Assembly (NCBI GenBank): GCA_009712635.1 | Contig: WASS01000016.1 | Span: 1 to 64,000 of the forward strand | Origin: Hungatella sp. | Lineage (GTDB): Bacteria > Bacillota > Clostridia > Lachnospirales > Lachnospiraceae | Direction of reading: 5' to 3' | DNA length: 64,000 bases | Part shown: positions 44,381 through 56,874 of the stretch, piece after piece | Numbering within the stretch: position 1 is the first letter of the stretch | How the letters are laid out: each line of letters opens with the position of its first letter | Program-made: the position numbers and the translations under genes | Notes under the pieces: generated by a model | What the model was told of the DNA's origin: nothing | Seen by the model: only the letters and a program-made list of their open reading frames with translations | The model's database searches: none

Positions 44381-45466
44381 ATGAATAAAGATGATAAGCT
44401 GAAAGCACTGGATGCCGCACTTACCCAGATAGAGAAAGCATATGGAAAAGGATCTGTCATGAAGCTGGGAGATTCCGGAACCAATATGAATGTAGAGACC
44501 ATACCCACCGGAGCATTAAGTCTGGATATCGCACTTGGCCTTGGCGGAATTCCAAAAGGAAGAGTTGTGGAGATCTATGGACCGGAATCCAGTGGTAAGA
44601 CCACAGTTGCTCTTCATATGGTAGCAGAGGTTCAGAAGCGTGGAGGAATTGCAGGCTTTATCGATGCGGAGCACGCCCTTGACCCTGTTTATGCAAAGAA
44701 CATCGGTGTTGATATTGATAATTTATATATTTCCCAGCCGGATAACGGAGAACAGGCTCTTGAGATCACGGAAACCATGGTTCGTTCCGGTGCAGTTGAT
44801 ATCATCATTGTAGACTCTGTTGCAGCCCTTGTGCCCAAAGCGGAGATTGAGGGCGATATGGGTGATTCTCACGTAGGTCTTCAGGCAAGGCTTATGTCCC
44901 AGGCTCTCAGAAAGCTCACTGCTGTTATCAGCAAGTCCAACTGTATTGTTTTATTCATTAACCAGCTTCGAGAAAAAGTAGGAGTTATGTTCGGAAGCCC
45001 GGAGACAACTACCGGAGGCCGTGCACTTAAGTTCTACGCTTCTGTCCGTATGGATATCCGTAAGATCGAGACCTTAAAGCAGGGCGGAGATATGGTAGGC
45101 AACAGAGCCCGTGTGAAGGTGGTAAAGAACAAGATCGCTCCTCCATTTAAAGAAGCTGAGTTTGATATCATGTTCGGAAGGGGAATTTCCAAAGAAGGAG
45201 ATATCCTGGATCTGGCTGTGAAAGAGAATATTGTTGAGAAAAGCGGCGCATGGTTTGCGTATAATAACGTGAAGATCGGTCAGGGAAGAGAAAACTCCAA
45301 GATTTATCTTCAGGACAACCCGGCTGTTTGTCTGGAGATTGAGAATAAAGTCCGCGTGAAGTACGGTCTTGCAGAGGAAAAATCCATTGCAGGTGACCGT
45401 GCACCGGAAAAGGAAAGCAAGCGTATTAAGCCGGAGGAAGAGAAAACCGGAGCTGTTAAGGAATAA
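44381..45466 (+). CDS. recA: Recombinase RecA
   Basis: 361 residues from ATG 44381 (GGAGG 5 nt upstream). Walker A GPESSGKT, Walker B-type strand [14 protein letters not shown]-binding loop L1 region [19 protein letters not shown] and L2 [21 protein letters not shown]. Acidic/basic C-terminal tail after the core. Drives strand exchange and LexA self-cleavage. Followed by recX, its modulator. Confidence 0.98.
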   Translation: MNKDDKLKALDAALTQIEKAYGKGSVMKLGDSGTNMNVETIPTGALSLDIALGLGGIPKGRVVEIYGPESSGKTTVALHMVAEVQKRGGIAGFIDAEHALDPVYAKNIGVDIDNLYISQPDNGEQALEITETMVRSGAVDIIIVDSVAALVPKAEIEGDMGDSHVGLQARLMSQALRKLTAVISKSNCIVLFINQLREKVGVMFGSPETTTGGRALKFYASVRMDIRKIETLKQGGDMVGNRARVKVVKNKIAPPFKEAEFDIMFGRGISKEGDILDLAVKENIVEKSGAWFAYNNVKIGQGRENSKIYLQDNPAVCLEIENKVRVKYGLAEEKSIAGDRAPEKESKRIKPEEEKTGAVKE

Positions 45467-45482
45467 AATCACTGGAGGGCAT

Positions 45483-46091
45483 ATGATAGTAACCGAGATA
45501 GTGCCCATCGATAAACGCAGGAGTAAAGTCATTCTTGATGATGACTTTACTCTTGTTCTTTATAGAGGGGAATTAAAACGATATTTTATAGAAGAGGGAA
45601 GCGAGATTTCGGAAGAGGTTTATCAGGAGATTGTGAAGGAGATTTTGTACAAGAGAGCAAGGGAACGGGTTCTGTTTCTTTTAAAATCCTCCGATAAGAC
45701 GGAGCAGGAGCTGAGGAGAAAATTGAAAGAGGGGTTTTACCCCCAGGAGGTCATTGATTATGCCATTCATTTCCTAAAGGAGCACCGTTTTATCAATGAC
45801 CAGGAATATGCTAAAAGGTATGTGGAATTTAATTCCAGGAAAAAGAGCGAACGGCAGATTGAGTTTGAACTAAAGAGAAAAGGTTTGGACAAGGAGACCA
45901 TAGGAGATATATTAAAGGAGCAGCCTGTAGATGAGGCTGCCATAGTCAGAGATTATATCAGGAAAAAGCGGTTAAACCCAGAGCAGATGGACGCCAGAGA
46001 GAAGAGCAAAGTGATGGCATCCCTGGGCAGAAAAGGTTTCTCTTATGAAGCGGTAAGCCGGGTTTTGGGCGAAATTTTTGTCGAAGACTGA
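45483..46091 (+). CDS. recX: RecA modulator RecX
   Basis: 202 residues from ATG 45483 with GGAGG 6 nt upstream, 16 nt after recA. All-helical RecX repeats, visible as RARERVLFLLKSSDKTEQELRRKL, then FLKEHRFINDQEYAKRYVE and RQIEFELKRKGLD. The N-terminal ~55 residues form a separate beta-rich piece found in Firmicute RecX. Binds RecA filaments and tunes their activity; co-transcription with recA is usual. Confidence 0.92.
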   Translation: MIVTEIVPIDKRRSKVILDDDFTLVLYRGELKRYFIEEGSEISEEVYQEIVKEILYKRARERVLFLLKSSDKTEQELRRKLKEGFYPQEVIDYAIHFLKEHRFINDQEYAKRYVEFNSRKKSERQIEFELKRKGLDKETIGDILKEQPVDEAAIVRDYIRKKRLNPEQMDAREKSKVMASLGRKGFSYEAVSRVLGEIFVED

Positions 46092-46138
46092 CAATAGTGA
46101 AAATGTGTATAAGTATACCGGAAACAGAGGTGAAATAC

Positions 46139-46167
46139 TTGACATAATGTATAAAACAGTTTAAAAT
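46139..46167 (+). promoter_or_regulatory. Promoter of the RNase Y gene
   Basis: TTGACA (46139-46144), 17-nt spacer, TAAAAT (46162-46167), 50 nt before the GTG start. Confidence 0.7.
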
Positions 46168-46216
46168 TGTAGTGTTGTATTGTTGTACAATGAAAATAAA
46201 ATAAGGAGGTGCTCCT

Positions 46217-47776
46217 GTGTCAGTATCAGTATTCACGGCTGCATTGATTACGATCATTGCATCAGTAGTAGTTGCTCTTATTGCCTGGTCTGCTGCGACC
46301 GCGTATCGTAAGAACGCTTACGAAAGCAAAATTGGCTCTGCAGAAGAAAAATCCCGGGAAATAATAGATGAAGCATTAAAGACCGCTGAGACAAAGAAGC
46401 GTGAAGCTCTCCTTGAGGCGAAAGAAGAGTCTTTAAAGACTAAGAACGAACTGGAAAAGGAAACCAGGGAGAGAAGAGCTGAGCTTCAACGTTATGAAAG
46501 ACGAGTATTAAGCAAGGAAGAAAACTTGGACAAGAAGTCCGAGACTATGGAAAAACGAGAAGCAGGTCTTGCTGCTCGAGAGGAAGCCCTGAGTAAAAGA
46601 AATTCCGAAGTGGAATCTCTTTATGAAAAAGGCATTCAGGAACTGGAAAAAATTTCCGGACTTACCTCCGAACAGGCAAAAGAATATCTTTTAAAATCTG
46701 TTGAAGATGATGTTAAACATGACACTGCGAAATTAATTAAGGAACTGGAAAACAAAGCAAAAGAAGAAGCTGATAAAAAAGCAAAAGAATATGTGGTTAC
46801 TGCCATTCAAAGATGTGCAGCGGATCATGTGGCAGAGACAACCGTTTCTGTAGTTCAGCTTCCCAATGATGAGATGAAGGGCCGTATTATCGGAAGAGAA
46901 GGCCGTAACATCCGCACGTTAGAAACCCTGACGGGTGTGGAATTGATTATTGATGATACCCCGGAGGCAGTTGTTTTATCCGGATTTGATCCGGTTCGTA
47001 GAGAAGTAGCTAGAATCGCGTTGGAACGCCTCATTGTGGATGGACGTATTCACCCAGCCAGAATCGAGGAGATGGTGGAGAAGGCGCAAAAAGAAGTTGA
47101 GACCAATATGCGTGAGGAAGGAGAAGCTGCCGCTCTTGAAGTGGGCATTCACGGGCTTCATCCGGAACTCATACGTTTGCTTGGAAAACTGAAATATAGA
47201 ACAAGCTATGGACAGAATGCGTTAAAGCATTCGATTGAGGTCGCTCAGTTATCCGGGCTGTTAGCCGGAGAAATCGGTCTTGATATCCGTATGGCAAAAC
47301 GTGCCGGTTTATTACATGATATTGGAAAAGCTGTGGATCATGAGATGGAAGGTTCTCATATTCAGCTGGGACTGGAGTTATGTAAGAAATACAAAGAATC
47401 CGCAATCGTACTAAACACCGTGGAATCACATCATGGCGATGTAGAACCACAGAGTCTGATTGCCTGCGTCGTTCAGGCTGCAGATACCATATCTGCCGCA
47501 AGACCTGGTGCCAGAAGAGAGACTCTGGAAACATATACAAACAGATTAAAACAGTTAGAAGATATCACCAACTCCTTTAAGGGAGTGGACAAGTCCTTTG
47601 CCATTCAGGCAGGACGCGAAGTTCGGATTATGGTAGTTCCTGATCAGATTAACGATGATGATATGGTACTCCTGGCCCGTGATATTTCTAAGAAAATCGA
47701 AGATTCCTTAGAGTATCCAGGACAGATTAAGGTTAACGTGATCCGGGAGTCCAGAGTTACAGATTACGCGAAGTAA
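46217..47776 (+). CDS. rny: Ribonuclease Y
   Basis: 519 residues, GTG start with AAGGAGG 7 nt before it. N-terminal membrane anchor (about 5-27), coiled coil (30-200, rich in K/E/R), KH domain (about 210-270, [15 protein letters not shown]), HD domain with [12 protein letters not shown] and the downstream SHHGDVEP. Endonuclease that starts mRNA decay on the membrane. Single-gene unit with its own promoter. Confidence 0.97.
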   Translation: MSVSVFTAALITIIASVVVALIAWSAATAYRKNAYESKIGSAEEKSREIIDEALKTAETKKREALLEAKEESLKTKNELEKETRERRAELQRYERRVLSKEENLDKKSETMEKREAGLAAREEALSKRNSEVESLYEKGIQELEKISGLTSEQAKEYLLKSVEDDVKHDTAKLIKELENKAKEEADKKAKEYVVTAIQRCAADHVAETTVSVVQLPNDEMKGRIIGREGRNIRTLETLTGVELIIDDTPEAVVLSGFDPVRREVARIALERLIVDGRIHPARIEEMVEKAQKEVETNMREEGEAAALEVGIHGLHPELIRLLGKLKYRTSYGQNALKHSIEVAQLSGLLAGEIGLDIRMAKRAGLLHDIGKAVDHEMEGSHIQLGLELCKKYKESAIVLNTVESHHGDVEPQSLIACVVQAADTISAARPGARRETLETYTNRLKQLEDITNSFKGVDKSFAIQAGREVRIMVVPDQINDDDMVLLARDISKKIEDSLEYPGQIKVNVIRESRVTDYAK

Positions 47777-47782
47777 AATAGT

Positions 47783-47828
47783 GCCCTAAAACCGTATACT
47801 TATTCTGGTGCGGCTTTAGGGCATATTT
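47783..47828 (+). terminator. Terminator after rny
   Basis: gccctaaa..ccg / cgg..tttagggc, 11 pairs around a 16-nt loop; the T tract (atattt) is weak, so some read-through into the carboxypeptidase gene is likely. Confidence 0.6.
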
Positions 47829-47847
47829 CATGTCAGGAGGATGATAC

Positions 47848-49269
47848 GTGAAACGTCGGATAAAAGTACTGTTAAGCTGCGTACTGATTTGCCAGCTGTT
47901 TCTTATGACCGTTTATGCAAAACCGGATTGGCCGTCTGACACGGGCATCCAGGCAGAGTCGGGAATTGTAATTGATGCAGATACAGGCACCGTGATCTTT
48001 GGACAAAATATACACGCCGCTTATCCACCGGCAAGTATTACAAAGATACTGACTGCTTTAATCGTTCTGGAAAACAGTGATCTGTCCGATATGGTGACAT
48101 TTTCCAAAGACTCTGTTTACAATGTGGAAGAAGGAAGCGGAAATAAACTGAATGTGACCAATGGAGACAGACTGTCAGTAGAGGACTGCCTCTATTCTCT
48201 TATTCTGCATTCCTGCAACCAGGCTGCCAATGCTTTGGCGGAACATGTGGGAGGAAGCAGAGAAGATTTTGTAAAGATGATGAATGACAAACTGGTGGAG
48301 CTTGGATGTACAGAAAGCCATTTTGAAAATCCATCAGGTTTAAATGGAGATACCCAGCATGTAACTGCTTATGATATGGCACTCATCGCACGTGCTGCTT
48401 ATAATAATAAAAAACTGGTAGAGATCAGTTCTGCCATCAGCCATAAGATTCCGCCCACTGCCAATAATCCGGAAGGTCTGACTATTTATAATGAGCACAG
48501 ACTGGTAAAAACCACGGATCAGTCCAGTGAATTTTATTATCCTGCAGCCGTAGCAGGAAAAACCGGTTATCTGATCAAAGCTGGTAATACCCTTGTGACA
48601 TATGCAGAAAAAGATGGAAGAAGAGAAATTTCCGTTATATTAAAGGGAAGTCCAAGGCAGTATTTTATTGATGGAAAGAACCTCCTTGAATTTGGTTTTG
48701 CCAATTTTGAAAACCTGCCCCTGGCAGGAAATGAGACGGAATATACATCTGGGAACACCCCTGTATCCATAGGTTCCAAAAGCTATCAGCCTTCCGATCT
48801 TGAGCTGGAGCAAAATGCAGCAGTCACTGTTCCAAAAGGAGCAGAATTCTCTGAGGTTGATAAGGAACTGGTGACGGATCTGCCAGCTGGAAGCCCAAAA
48901 GGTGCAGTGGCACTCATCCGCTATACTTATAATGACAGAGCAGTAGGACAGGCCTATCTGTTTGCAAAAGAACAGGAGGAATCCCAGGGTGAGAAACCTT
49001 CAACAGAATCTTCCGGGAAACAGGAAGAGGAGACAAAGGCGGAGACAAATAACAACTCCCAAAAAGGAATTGGAGTGTTGGGAACCCTTGGGATTGCTGC
49101 TGCGGTTTTTGCGTTAGCAGCCGGAACTGTGTTTGCAGTGAAAAAGAAAAGAAAAGAGTCGAAAGAAATTGCGATGCGAAAAGAGGAACGGAGACGCCGC
49201 CTTCAGGAAGATGGTGATGCGGCTGACTTTGAACGCATTTTAAAGGAACGCAGAAACAAAAAGAAATAA
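47848..49269 (+). CDS. D-alanyl-D-alanine carboxypeptidase (DacF-like, S11)
   Basis: 473 residues, GTG start with AGGAGG 7 nt before. Signal peptide (1-24). Penicillin-binding motifs S63-I-T-K66, S122-C-N124 and K238-T-G240. A PBP5-type C-terminal domain follows, then an E/S/Q-rich linker, a membrane anchor (about 405-428) and a highly basic cytoplasmic tail of ~45 residues (KKKRKESKE..ERRRRLQ). Trims the terminal D-Ala of peptidoglycan stem peptides. The C-terminal transmembrane anchor with long basic tail differs from the usual amphipathic helix. Confidence 0.9.
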   Translation: MKRRIKVLLSCVLICQLFLMTVYAKPDWPSDTGIQAESGIVIDADTGTVIFGQNIHAAYPPASITKILTALIVLENSDLSDMVTFSKDSVYNVEEGSGNKLNVTNGDRLSVEDCLYSLILHSCNQAANALAEHVGGSREDFVKMMNDKLVELGCTESHFENPSGLNGDTQHVTAYDMALIARAAYNNKKLVEISSAISHKIPPTANNPEGLTIYNEHRLVKTTDQSSEFYYPAAVAGKTGYLIKAGNTLVTYAEKDGRREISVILKGSPRQYFIDGKNLLEFGFANFENLPLAGNETEYTSGNTPVSIGSKSYQPSDLELEQNAAVTVPKGAEFSEVDKELVTDLPAGSPKGAVALIRYTYNDRAVGQAYLFAKEQEESQGEKPSTESSGKQEEETKAETNNNSQKGIGVLGTLGIAAAVFALAAGTVFAVKKKRKESKEIAMRKEERRRRLQEDGDAADFERILKERRNKKK

Positions 49270-49287
49270 AACAAAAGAAGTAAATGA

Positions 49288-49318
49288 AAAAGACCAGCTG
49301 GGGAAGCTGGTCTTTTTT
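49288..49318 (+). terminator. Terminator of the carboxypeptidase gene
   Basis: aaagaccagct / agctggtcttt hairpin with T run. Confidence 0.9.
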
Positions 49319-49601
49319 CGGAGAAGGTATTTCGTTTCTTATGGGGTGTAGCAAAAACTATATAATGTATTGGGGGGGGTTACATGTAATAATATACCCC
49401 ATTTTTCTTCAAAAGTGTCAACAAACATTCACAAATTTAAAAAATAAAATTGTGCATTTTACCGTGTTTTATTCATGATATTGTGGAAAAAACATAGATT
49501 TATATATTAATAACCCGATCTCTTGTGCTATATACCACCTGATACAGGAATGAATTATTTGGAAATAAAGGGTCAGATATGGTAAAATATATAAAAACAA
49601 C
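49319..49601. other. AT-rich intergenic stretch upstream of the arabinose operon
   Basis: No gene seen. It has a run of eight G (about 49372-49379) followed by the palindrome ttacatgtaa, and an isolated TATAAT-like box near 49361. Otherwise very AT rich. Confidence 0.5.
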
Positions 49602-49629
49602 TTGTGCAATGGTGCGTACAAGTTATAAA
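49602..49629 (+). promoter_or_regulatory. Arabinose operon promoter with AraR-like operator in the spacer
   Basis: TTGTGC (49602-49607), 16-nt spacer, TATAAA (49624-49629). The spacer, aatggtgcgtacaagt (49608-49623), matches the AraR operator consensus ATTTGTACGTACAAAT of Bacillus at 12 of 16 positions, including the CGTACAA core. aacttgt/acaagtt also form a 7-bp dyad over the same place. AraR is encoded at the end of this operon. Confidence 0.65.
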
Positions 49630-49686
49630 TTGTAAGTAAGAGGATGACTGGTTCACTCTCATGGAAAAATCAGGAGGTAGAAATCA

Positions 49687-50340
49687 ATGAGGTTCTTTGT
49701 AGACACAGCAAACATTGAAGAAATCAGAAAAGCCAATGAGATGGGAATTATCTGTGGTGTTACCACCAATCCGTCTTTGATTGCCAAAGAAGGAAGGGAT
49801 TTTAAACAGGTGATAGAAGAGATTACGTCAATTGTGGATGGTCCCATCAGCGGTGAAGTGAAAGCAACTACGACAGATGCAAAAGGGATGATTGAAGAGG
49901 GGCGGCAGATTGCAGCCATCCATCCCAATATGGTTGTAAAGATTCCCATGACTGCAGAAGGCTTAAAAGCGGTTAAAGTGCTGACAGGGGAAGGAATAAA
50001 GACCAATGTGACCCTGGTATTTTCTGCAGCCCAGGCTCTTTTGGCTGCAAGGGCAGGAGCTACCTACGTATCTCCGTTCTTAGGAAGACTTGATGATATT
50101 TCAATGCCTGGAATTGATCTCATTGATGAGATCACCGAGATATTTTCAATCCATGAGATTGAGACTGAAATCATAGCGGCCAGCATACGCAATCCCATCC
50201 ATGTGATCGATTGTGCAAAAGCCGGTGCTGATATTGCCACCGTGCCTTATCCGGTGCTGGTACAGATGACAAAACACCCCTTAACTGATCAGGGAATTAA
50301 AAAATTTCAGGATGACTACCGAAACGTATTCGGAGAATAA
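49687..50340 (+). CDS. tal: Transaldolase (short TalC/Fsa-like form)
   Basis: 217 residues. Schiff-base lysine K85 in [12 protein letters not shown]-terminal [13 protein letters not shown], and [16 protein letters not shown]. The short form covers transaldolase and fructose-6-phosphate aldolase; in Firmicutes it usually acts as transaldolase. As first gene of the arabinose operon it would move pentose phosphates towards glycolysis. AGGAGG 8 nt before ATG. Confidence 0.92.
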   Translation: MRFFVDTANIEEIRKANEMGIICGVTTNPSLIAKEGRDFKQVIEEITSIVDGPISGEVKATTTDAKGMIEEGRQIAAIHPNMVVKIPMTAEGLKAVKVLTGEGIKTNVTLVFSAAQALLAARAGATYVSPFLGRLDDISMPGIDLIDEITEIFSIHEIETEIIAASIRNPIHVIDCAKAGADIATVPYPVLVQMTKHPLTDQGIKKFQDDYRNVFGE

Positions 50341-50357
50341 AACTAATTATCGTTTAG

Positions 50358-51893
<1,536 letters not shown>

Positions 51894-51913
51894 AACAGGA
51901 GGGGGTTATACAT

Positions 51914-53407
51914 ATGAAACAAAAAGCGTATCAATTCTGGTTTGCAACAGGCTCTCAGGATCTTTACGGAGAAGCCTGCTTAAGAGATGTAGCAGAACAT
52001 GCAGGAATTATAACCGGGAGGCTTAACGCCTCCGGCCTCCTGCCATATGAAGTGATTTTAAAACCTGTGCTCATTGACAATGCTTCCATACGGTCTTTGT
52101 TCCGTCAGGCAAATGATGATGAGTACTGCGCTGGTGTTATTACCTGGATGCACACATTTTCCCCTGCAAAATCCTGGATCTTAGGCCTGCAGGAATACAG
52201 AAAACCTCTGCTCCATTTACATACCCAGTTTAACCAGGAAATCCCATATGATTCCATTGATATGGACTTTATGAACGAAAACCAGTCTGCCCATGGTGAC
52301 CGGGAATTCGGACATATGGTAACCAGAATGGGATTGGTAAGAGAGGTAATTGCCGGTTTCTGGGATGATGATTCGGTGAAAAGAAGAATTGCTTCCTGGA
52401 TGAGAACTGCAGTGGGAATTGTAGAAAGCAGCCATATCCGCGTGGTACGTTTTGCTGACAATATGCGAAACGTAGCAGTTACGGAAGGAGATAAGGTAGA
52501 GGCCCAGATGAAATTTGGCTGGGAGATCGATGCATATCCGGTAAATGAAGTTGCAGATTATGTTTCAGATGTAAAAGCAGGAGACGTGTCTTCACTTGTG
52601 GAAGAATATTATGACCGCTACGATATTTTGCTGGAGGGAAGGGACCCTGAGGAGTTTAAAAAACATGTGGCGGTTCAGGCTCAGATTGAGCTTGGATTTG
52701 AAGCATTTTTGAAAGAAAAAAATTATCAGGCAATCGTTACCCATTTCGGTGATTTAGGTTCCTTAAAACAGCTTCCAGGACTTGCAATCCAGCGTCTCAT
52801 GGAAAAAGGGTACGGTTTCGGTGGAGAAGGAGACTGGAAAACAGCAGCCATGGTACGCTTAATGAAGCTGATGACAGAGGGGACTAAGGATGCAAAGGGA
52901 ACTTCTTTTATGGAGGATTATACGTATAATCTGGTTCCAGGCAAGGAAGGGATTCTTCAGGCTCATATGCTGGAGGTCTGCCCGTCTATTGCAGAAGGAA
53001 AAGCAGGCATCAAGGTAAATCCATTGTCCATGGGAGACAGAGAAGATCCCGCAAGACTTGTATTTACTGCAAAAGAGGGCAGAGGAGTTGCTGCCTCCCT
53101 CATCGATCTGGGAAACCGCTTCCGCCTTATTATCAATACTGTTAATTGTAAAAAGGTGGAAAAATCCATGCCGAAGCTTCCGGTGGCGTCTGCATTCTGG
53201 ACACCGGAGCCCAATTTAATAACTGGTGCAGAATGCTGGATCCTGGCAGGTGGTGCCCATCATACGGCATTTACCTATGATCTGACAGCAAAACAGCTGG
53301 GTGACTGGGCGGAAGCAATGGGAATTGAGGCTGTTTATATTGATGAAAATACAAATATCCGGGATTTTAAGAATGAACTGAGATGGAATTCGGTGGCATA
53401 TCGCTGA
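51914..53407 (+). CDS. araA: L-arabinose isomerase
   Basis: 497 residues, standard AraA length. N-terminal [22 protein letters not shown], metal-site motifs [15 protein letters not shown] and FMEDYTYN, and the C-terminal GGAHHTAF histidines. Converts L-arabinose to L-ribulose. GGAGGG site 8 nt before ATG; 20 nt after the arabinofuranosidase gene. Confidence 0.96.
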   Translation: MKQKAYQFWFATGSQDLYGEACLRDVAEHAGIITGRLNASGLLPYEVILKPVLIDNASIRSLFRQANDDEYCAGVITWMHTFSPAKSWILGLQEYRKPLLHLHTQFNQEIPYDSIDMDFMNENQSAHGDREFGHMVTRMGLVREVIAGFWDDDSVKRRIASWMRTAVGIVESSHIRVVRFADNMRNVAVTEGDKVEAQMKFGWEIDAYPVNEVADYVSDVKAGDVSSLVEEYYDRYDILLEGRDPEEFKKHVAVQAQIELGFEAFLKEKNYQAIVTHFGDLGSLKQLPGLAIQRLMEKGYGFGGEGDWKTAAMVRLMKLMTEGTKDAKGTSFMEDYTYNLVPGKEGILQAHMLEVCPSIAEGKAGIKVNPLSMGDREDPARLVFTAKEGRGVAASLIDLGNRFRLIINTVNCKKVEKSMPKLPVASAFWTPEPNLITGAECWILAGGAHHTAFTYDLTAKQLGDWAEAMGIEAVYIDENTNIRDFKNELRWNSVAYR

Positions 53408-53435
53408 TACTGATAGAAAGTTTGAGGGGGTTTCT

Positions 53436-55037
53436 ATGGATAACGAAAAATTAATAGCAGCAATCCGGGAAGGGAATACCGCACTGGGAATTGAACTGGG
53501 CTCAACCAGAATCAAGGCAGTCCTGGTAGATGAAAATCATAACCCCATTGCTTCCGGCGGTCATGACTGGGAAAACCGTTATGAAAACGGAATCTGGACC
53601 TATGGCATTGAGGATATATGGGAAGGTGTTAAGGACAGCTACAGGAAGATGGCAGATGAAGTAAAGGAAAAGTACGGGGTAACGATTACTACCATCGGAG
53701 CCATTGGATTTTCTGCCATGATGCATGGATATATGGCATTTGACAAGAATGGAGAGTTACTGGTTCCGTTTCGAACCTGGAGAAATACCATGACGGAAGA
53801 GGCAGCTGGAAAACTGACGGAGCTTTTTTCGTTCCACATTCCTCAAAGATGGAGCATCGCCCATTTGTATCAGGCCATTTTAAATGGCGAGAGCCATGTT
53901 TCTGAAATCGATTATCTGATTACTCTGGAAGGATATGTTCACTGGAAGCTGACCGGGAAGAGAGTTCTTGGAATCGGCGACTGTGCCGGAATGTTTCCTG
54001 TGGACAGTGAGACAAAGGATTTTAATGAGCGGATGATCAGCCAGTTTGATGAACTTGTGTCTGACCGGAATCTGCCATGGAAATTAAGGGATATCATGCC
54101 TGAAGTTCTGACTGCAGGAGAAGACGCAGGTACTCTGACTGCAGAGGGAGCGGCCATGCTGGATGAAAGCGGCAATTTAAAGCCAGGAATTCCACTCTGC
54201 CCGCCGGAAGGTGATGCAGGAACCGGTATGACTGCCACCAACTCTGTCGCAAAGAGAACTGGTAACGTATCGGCAGGTACCAGTGTTTTTGCCATGGTAG
54301 TGCTGGAAAAGGAGCTTTCCAAAGTTTATGAAGAGCTTGATCTGGTTACCACACCGGCAGGAGACGCTGTTGCCATGGTACACTGCAACAACTGCACTTC
54401 TGACTTAAATGCATGGGTAGCTTTGTTTGAAGAGTTTGCGAATACCATGGGGATGAAGCCGGATAAAAATGAACTATTTACCGCACTTTATAGGAAAGCA
54501 CTAGAAGGCGATAAAGATGGAGGGGGTCTTTTATCCTACGGCTATTTGTCGGGAGAACATATCACTCATTTTGAAGAGGGAAGACCATTATTTGTCCGGA
54601 CTCCCAACAGCAGGTTTGACCTGGCAAACTTCATGAGAGTCCATCTTTATACGGCTTTGGGAGCTTTAAATATGGGTATGGAGATTCTGTTTAAAGAAGG
54701 TGTGAAGCTGGATGTGCTTCTGGGACACGGAGGTCTGTTTAAGACCAGAGAAACGGGGCAGAGAATCATGGCTGCAGCGGTAGGAGTTCCTGTTTCTGTT
54801 ATGGAAACTGCCGGAGAAGGCGGAGCCTGGGGAGCAGCCCTGCTTGCATCATACCTGCTTCGTAAGAAGGAAGGCGAGTCTCTGGATCGGTACTTATCTG
54901 ACCGGGTATTTAAGGATATGGCGGGCAAAACCATGGAACCGGATCCGGAAGATGTAACAGGATTTCAGACATTTATGGAACGGTATAAAAAGGGTCTTGC
55001 CATCGAACGGGCGGCTGTAGACAGCTTATACATATAG
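53436..55037 (+). CDS. FGGY-family sugar kinase in the ribulokinase position
   Basis: 533 residues. ATPase core motifs [31 protein letters not shown], and [17 protein letters not shown] near the C-terminus. It stands exactly where araB does and must phosphorylate L-ribulose for the pathway to run, but the sequence looks closer to xylulokinase-type FGGY proteins than to the classical B. subtilis or E. coli AraB. A non-orthologous ribulokinase (AraK) has been described in Clostridium acetobutylicum and this gene may be of that kind. GGGGG site before ATG. Confidence 0.85.
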   Translation: MDNEKLIAAIREGNTALGIELGSTRIKAVLVDENHNPIASGGHDWENRYENGIWTYGIEDIWEGVKDSYRKMADEVKEKYGVTITTIGAIGFSAMMHGYMAFDKNGELLVPFRTWRNTMTEEAAGKLTELFSFHIPQRWSIAHLYQAILNGESHVSEIDYLITLEGYVHWKLTGKRVLGIGDCAGMFPVDSETKDFNERMISQFDELVSDRNLPWKLRDIMPEVLTAGEDAGTLTAEGAAMLDESGNLKPGIPLCPPEGDAGTGMTATNSVAKRTGNVSAGTSVFAMVVLEKELSKVYEELDLVTTPAGDAVAMVHCNNCTSDLNAWVALFEEFANTMGMKPDKNELFTALYRKALEGDKDGGGLLSYGYLSGEHITHFEEGRPLFVRTPNSRFDLANFMRVHLYTALGALNMGMEILFKEGVKLDVLLGHGGLFKTRETGQRIMAAAVGVPVSVMETAGEGGAWGAALLASYLLRKKEGESLDRYLSDRVFKDMAGKTMEPDPEDVTGFQTFMERYKKGLAIERAAVDSLYI

Positions 55038-55058
55038 GGAAAGGATAAAGGCGATACA

Positions 55059-55751
55059 ATGCTGGAAGAACTGAAATTAAGTGTATATGAAGCAAATATG
55101 GAATTGCCCCGGAGAGGGCTGATTACCTATACCTGGGGAAATGTCAGTGGTATTGACCGGGAAAAGGGGCTGTTTGTTATTAAGCCCAGTGGAGTGGATT
55201 ATGATAAGCTGAAACCGGAGGATATGGTGGTTATGGATTTAGACGGCAATCAGGTGGAGGGAGAATTAAATCCCTCCTCGGATACAGCCACCCACTTGGA
55301 ACTGTACCGGGCATTTGAAAAGATCGGCGGAATAGTCCATACCCACTCCCCTATGGCTACCTCCTGGGCTCAGGCTGGAAGAGCACTGCCCTGCTATGGC
55401 ACTACCCATGCAGATTATTTTTATGGAGAAATTCCGTGTGCAAGAAACTTAACTCAGGAAGAGATTGATGAAGGATATGAAAAAAATACAGGAACTGTGA
55501 TTATAGAAACCTTTCAGGGGCTTGATCCTATGCATGTTCCGGCGGTATTGTGCAAAAACCATGGTCCCTTTACCTGGGGAACTGATGCCGCCAATGCAGT
55601 TCACAATGCGGTGGTATTAGAAGAAATTGCAAAAATGAATTTGATGACAGAGCTGTTAAATACAGCAGTAAAGCCAGCACCCCAGTCCTTGCAGGATAAG
55701 CATTTTATGAGAAAGCACGGACCGGATGCCTATTATGGGCAGAAAAAATAA
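55059..55751 (+). CDS. araD: L-ribulose-5-phosphate 4-epimerase
   Basis: 230 residues, class II aldolase fold. [32 protein letters not shown] with zinc histidines, [12 protein letters not shown] and the later NHGPFTWG histidine. Converts L-ribulose 5-phosphate to D-xylulose 5-phosphate, the exit of the arabinose branch. 21 nt after the kinase gene. Confidence 0.96.
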   Translation: MLEELKLSVYEANMELPRRGLITYTWGNVSGIDREKGLFVIKPSGVDYDKLKPEDMVVMDLDGNQVEGELNPSSDTATHLELYRAFEKIGGIVHTHSPMATSWAQAGRALPCYGTTHADYFYGEIPCARNLTQEEIDEGYEKNTGTVIIETFQGLDPMHVPAVLCKNHGPFTWGTDAANAVHNAVVLEEIAKMNLMTELLNTAVKPAPQSLQDKHFMRKHGPDAYYGQKK

Positions 55752-55766
55752 TAAGGAGTCCTTACC

Positions 55767-56870
55767 GTGTCGGACAGTGGAAAAACAAAGTATTACGTAT
55801 TAATGGAGGAACTGAAAAAGGAGATTATCTCAGGAGACAAGAAGCCGGGAGACCGGCTTCCTTCGGAAAATCAGCTTTCGGAAGTTTACCATATCAGCCG
55901 TCATACGGTGAGAAAAGCCCTGTCCATACTGGAGCAGGAAGGCTACATTGAAGCGGAACATGGCAGAGGTACCTTCGTGTCCAGAAAAGCGGGAAGGAAA
56001 AAAGGGTCGGGCAATATAGCGGTAATTACTACCTATTTGTCCGACTATATTTTCCCGCGGCTGATTCAGGGTATCGATCAGGTACTGACAGAGAATGGTT
56101 ACAGTATTATTATTAAAAATACAGGAAACAGCAGATTAAAAGAAAGCAGATGTTTAGAAGAAATCCTGGAAAAGGACGTGGACGGGCTCATTATTGAACC
56201 AAGCAAAAGCGAGATTCTCTGCGGACACAGGGGACTGTATGACAAGCTGGATTTTTACAAAATACCTTATGTGTTTATACAGGGCTACTATGCCCAGATG
56301 AAAAGTAAACCCCATATCAGGCTTGATGACTGTATGGGTGGATATCTGGTGACAAAGTATCTCCTTGATCTGGGGCATGAGCATATACTGGGGATTTTTA
56401 AGGCGGATGACAGCCAGGGAAGGGACAGGCACAAAGGTTTTGTAAAGGCTCTTCAGGAAAGCGGGTTTTCCTATGATCCGGATATGGTGATCTGGTATCA
56501 TACGGAGGACCGGTCTGCCAAGCCTTCTGAGGCTTTAAAGATTATGCTGGAGGAGAAGATTCCGGTTGACGGGATCGTCTGCTACAACGATCAGATTGCC
56601 TTTGAGGTCATTAAGACCATACAGAAAGAAGGGATTTCTGTTCCGGAAGAGATATCTGTCACTGGGTATGACAATTCTTTCATAGCAGAAAATGGAATGG
56701 TGAAGCTGACCACCATTGCACACCCCCAGGACCGGCTGGGGGCAATGGCGGCTGAACTGCTTTTGGAAAAGATTCATGGAATTCCGGACGAAGAAAGCCG
56801 GGTGGAACGGTTATTAAAGCCGGTGCTTGTGATCCGTGAGTCCTGCAAAGACCGGAGAAAGAATCAGTAA
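55767..56870 (+). CDS. araR: Arabinose repressor AraR (GntR/LacI hybrid)
   Basis: 367 residues, GTG start, AAGGAG 8 nt upstream. GntR-type winged helix in the first ~75 residues (KPGDRLPSENQLSEVYHISRHTVRKAL in two halves), linker, then a LacI/PurR-type sugar-binding domain (about 80-360; GYDNSFIAENG). This hybrid is the AraR type that uses L-arabinose as inducer in Bacillus. Last gene of the operon it is likely to control, through the AraR-like operator at 49608-49623. Confidence 0.93.
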   Translation: MSDSGKTKYYVLMEELKKEIISGDKKPGDRLPSENQLSEVYHISRHTVRKALSILEQEGYIEAEHGRGTFVSRKAGRKKGSGNIAVITTYLSDYIFPRLIQGIDQVLTENGYSIIIKNTGNSRLKESRCLEEILEKDVDGLIIEPSKSEILCGHRGLYDKLDFYKIPYVFIQGYYAQMKSKPHIRLDDCMGGYLVTKYLLDLGHEHILGIFKADDSQGRDRHKGFVKALQESGFSYDPDMVIWYHTEDRSAKPSEALKIMLEEKIPVDGIVCYNDQIAFEVIKTIQKEGISVPEEISVTGYDNSFIAENGMVKLTTIAHPQDRLGAMAAELLLEKIHGIPDEESRVERLLKPVLVIRESCKDRRKNQ

Positions 56871-56874
56871 CCGG

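Noticed and set aside
45074-45532. 152-codon minus-strand frame opposite recA
   Set aside because: Antisense to recA and recX start, composition atypical, no start signals.
49372-49379. Run of eight G considered as phase-variation tract
   Set aside because: It is not inside a gene nor between a promoter and a start, so no clear switching effect.
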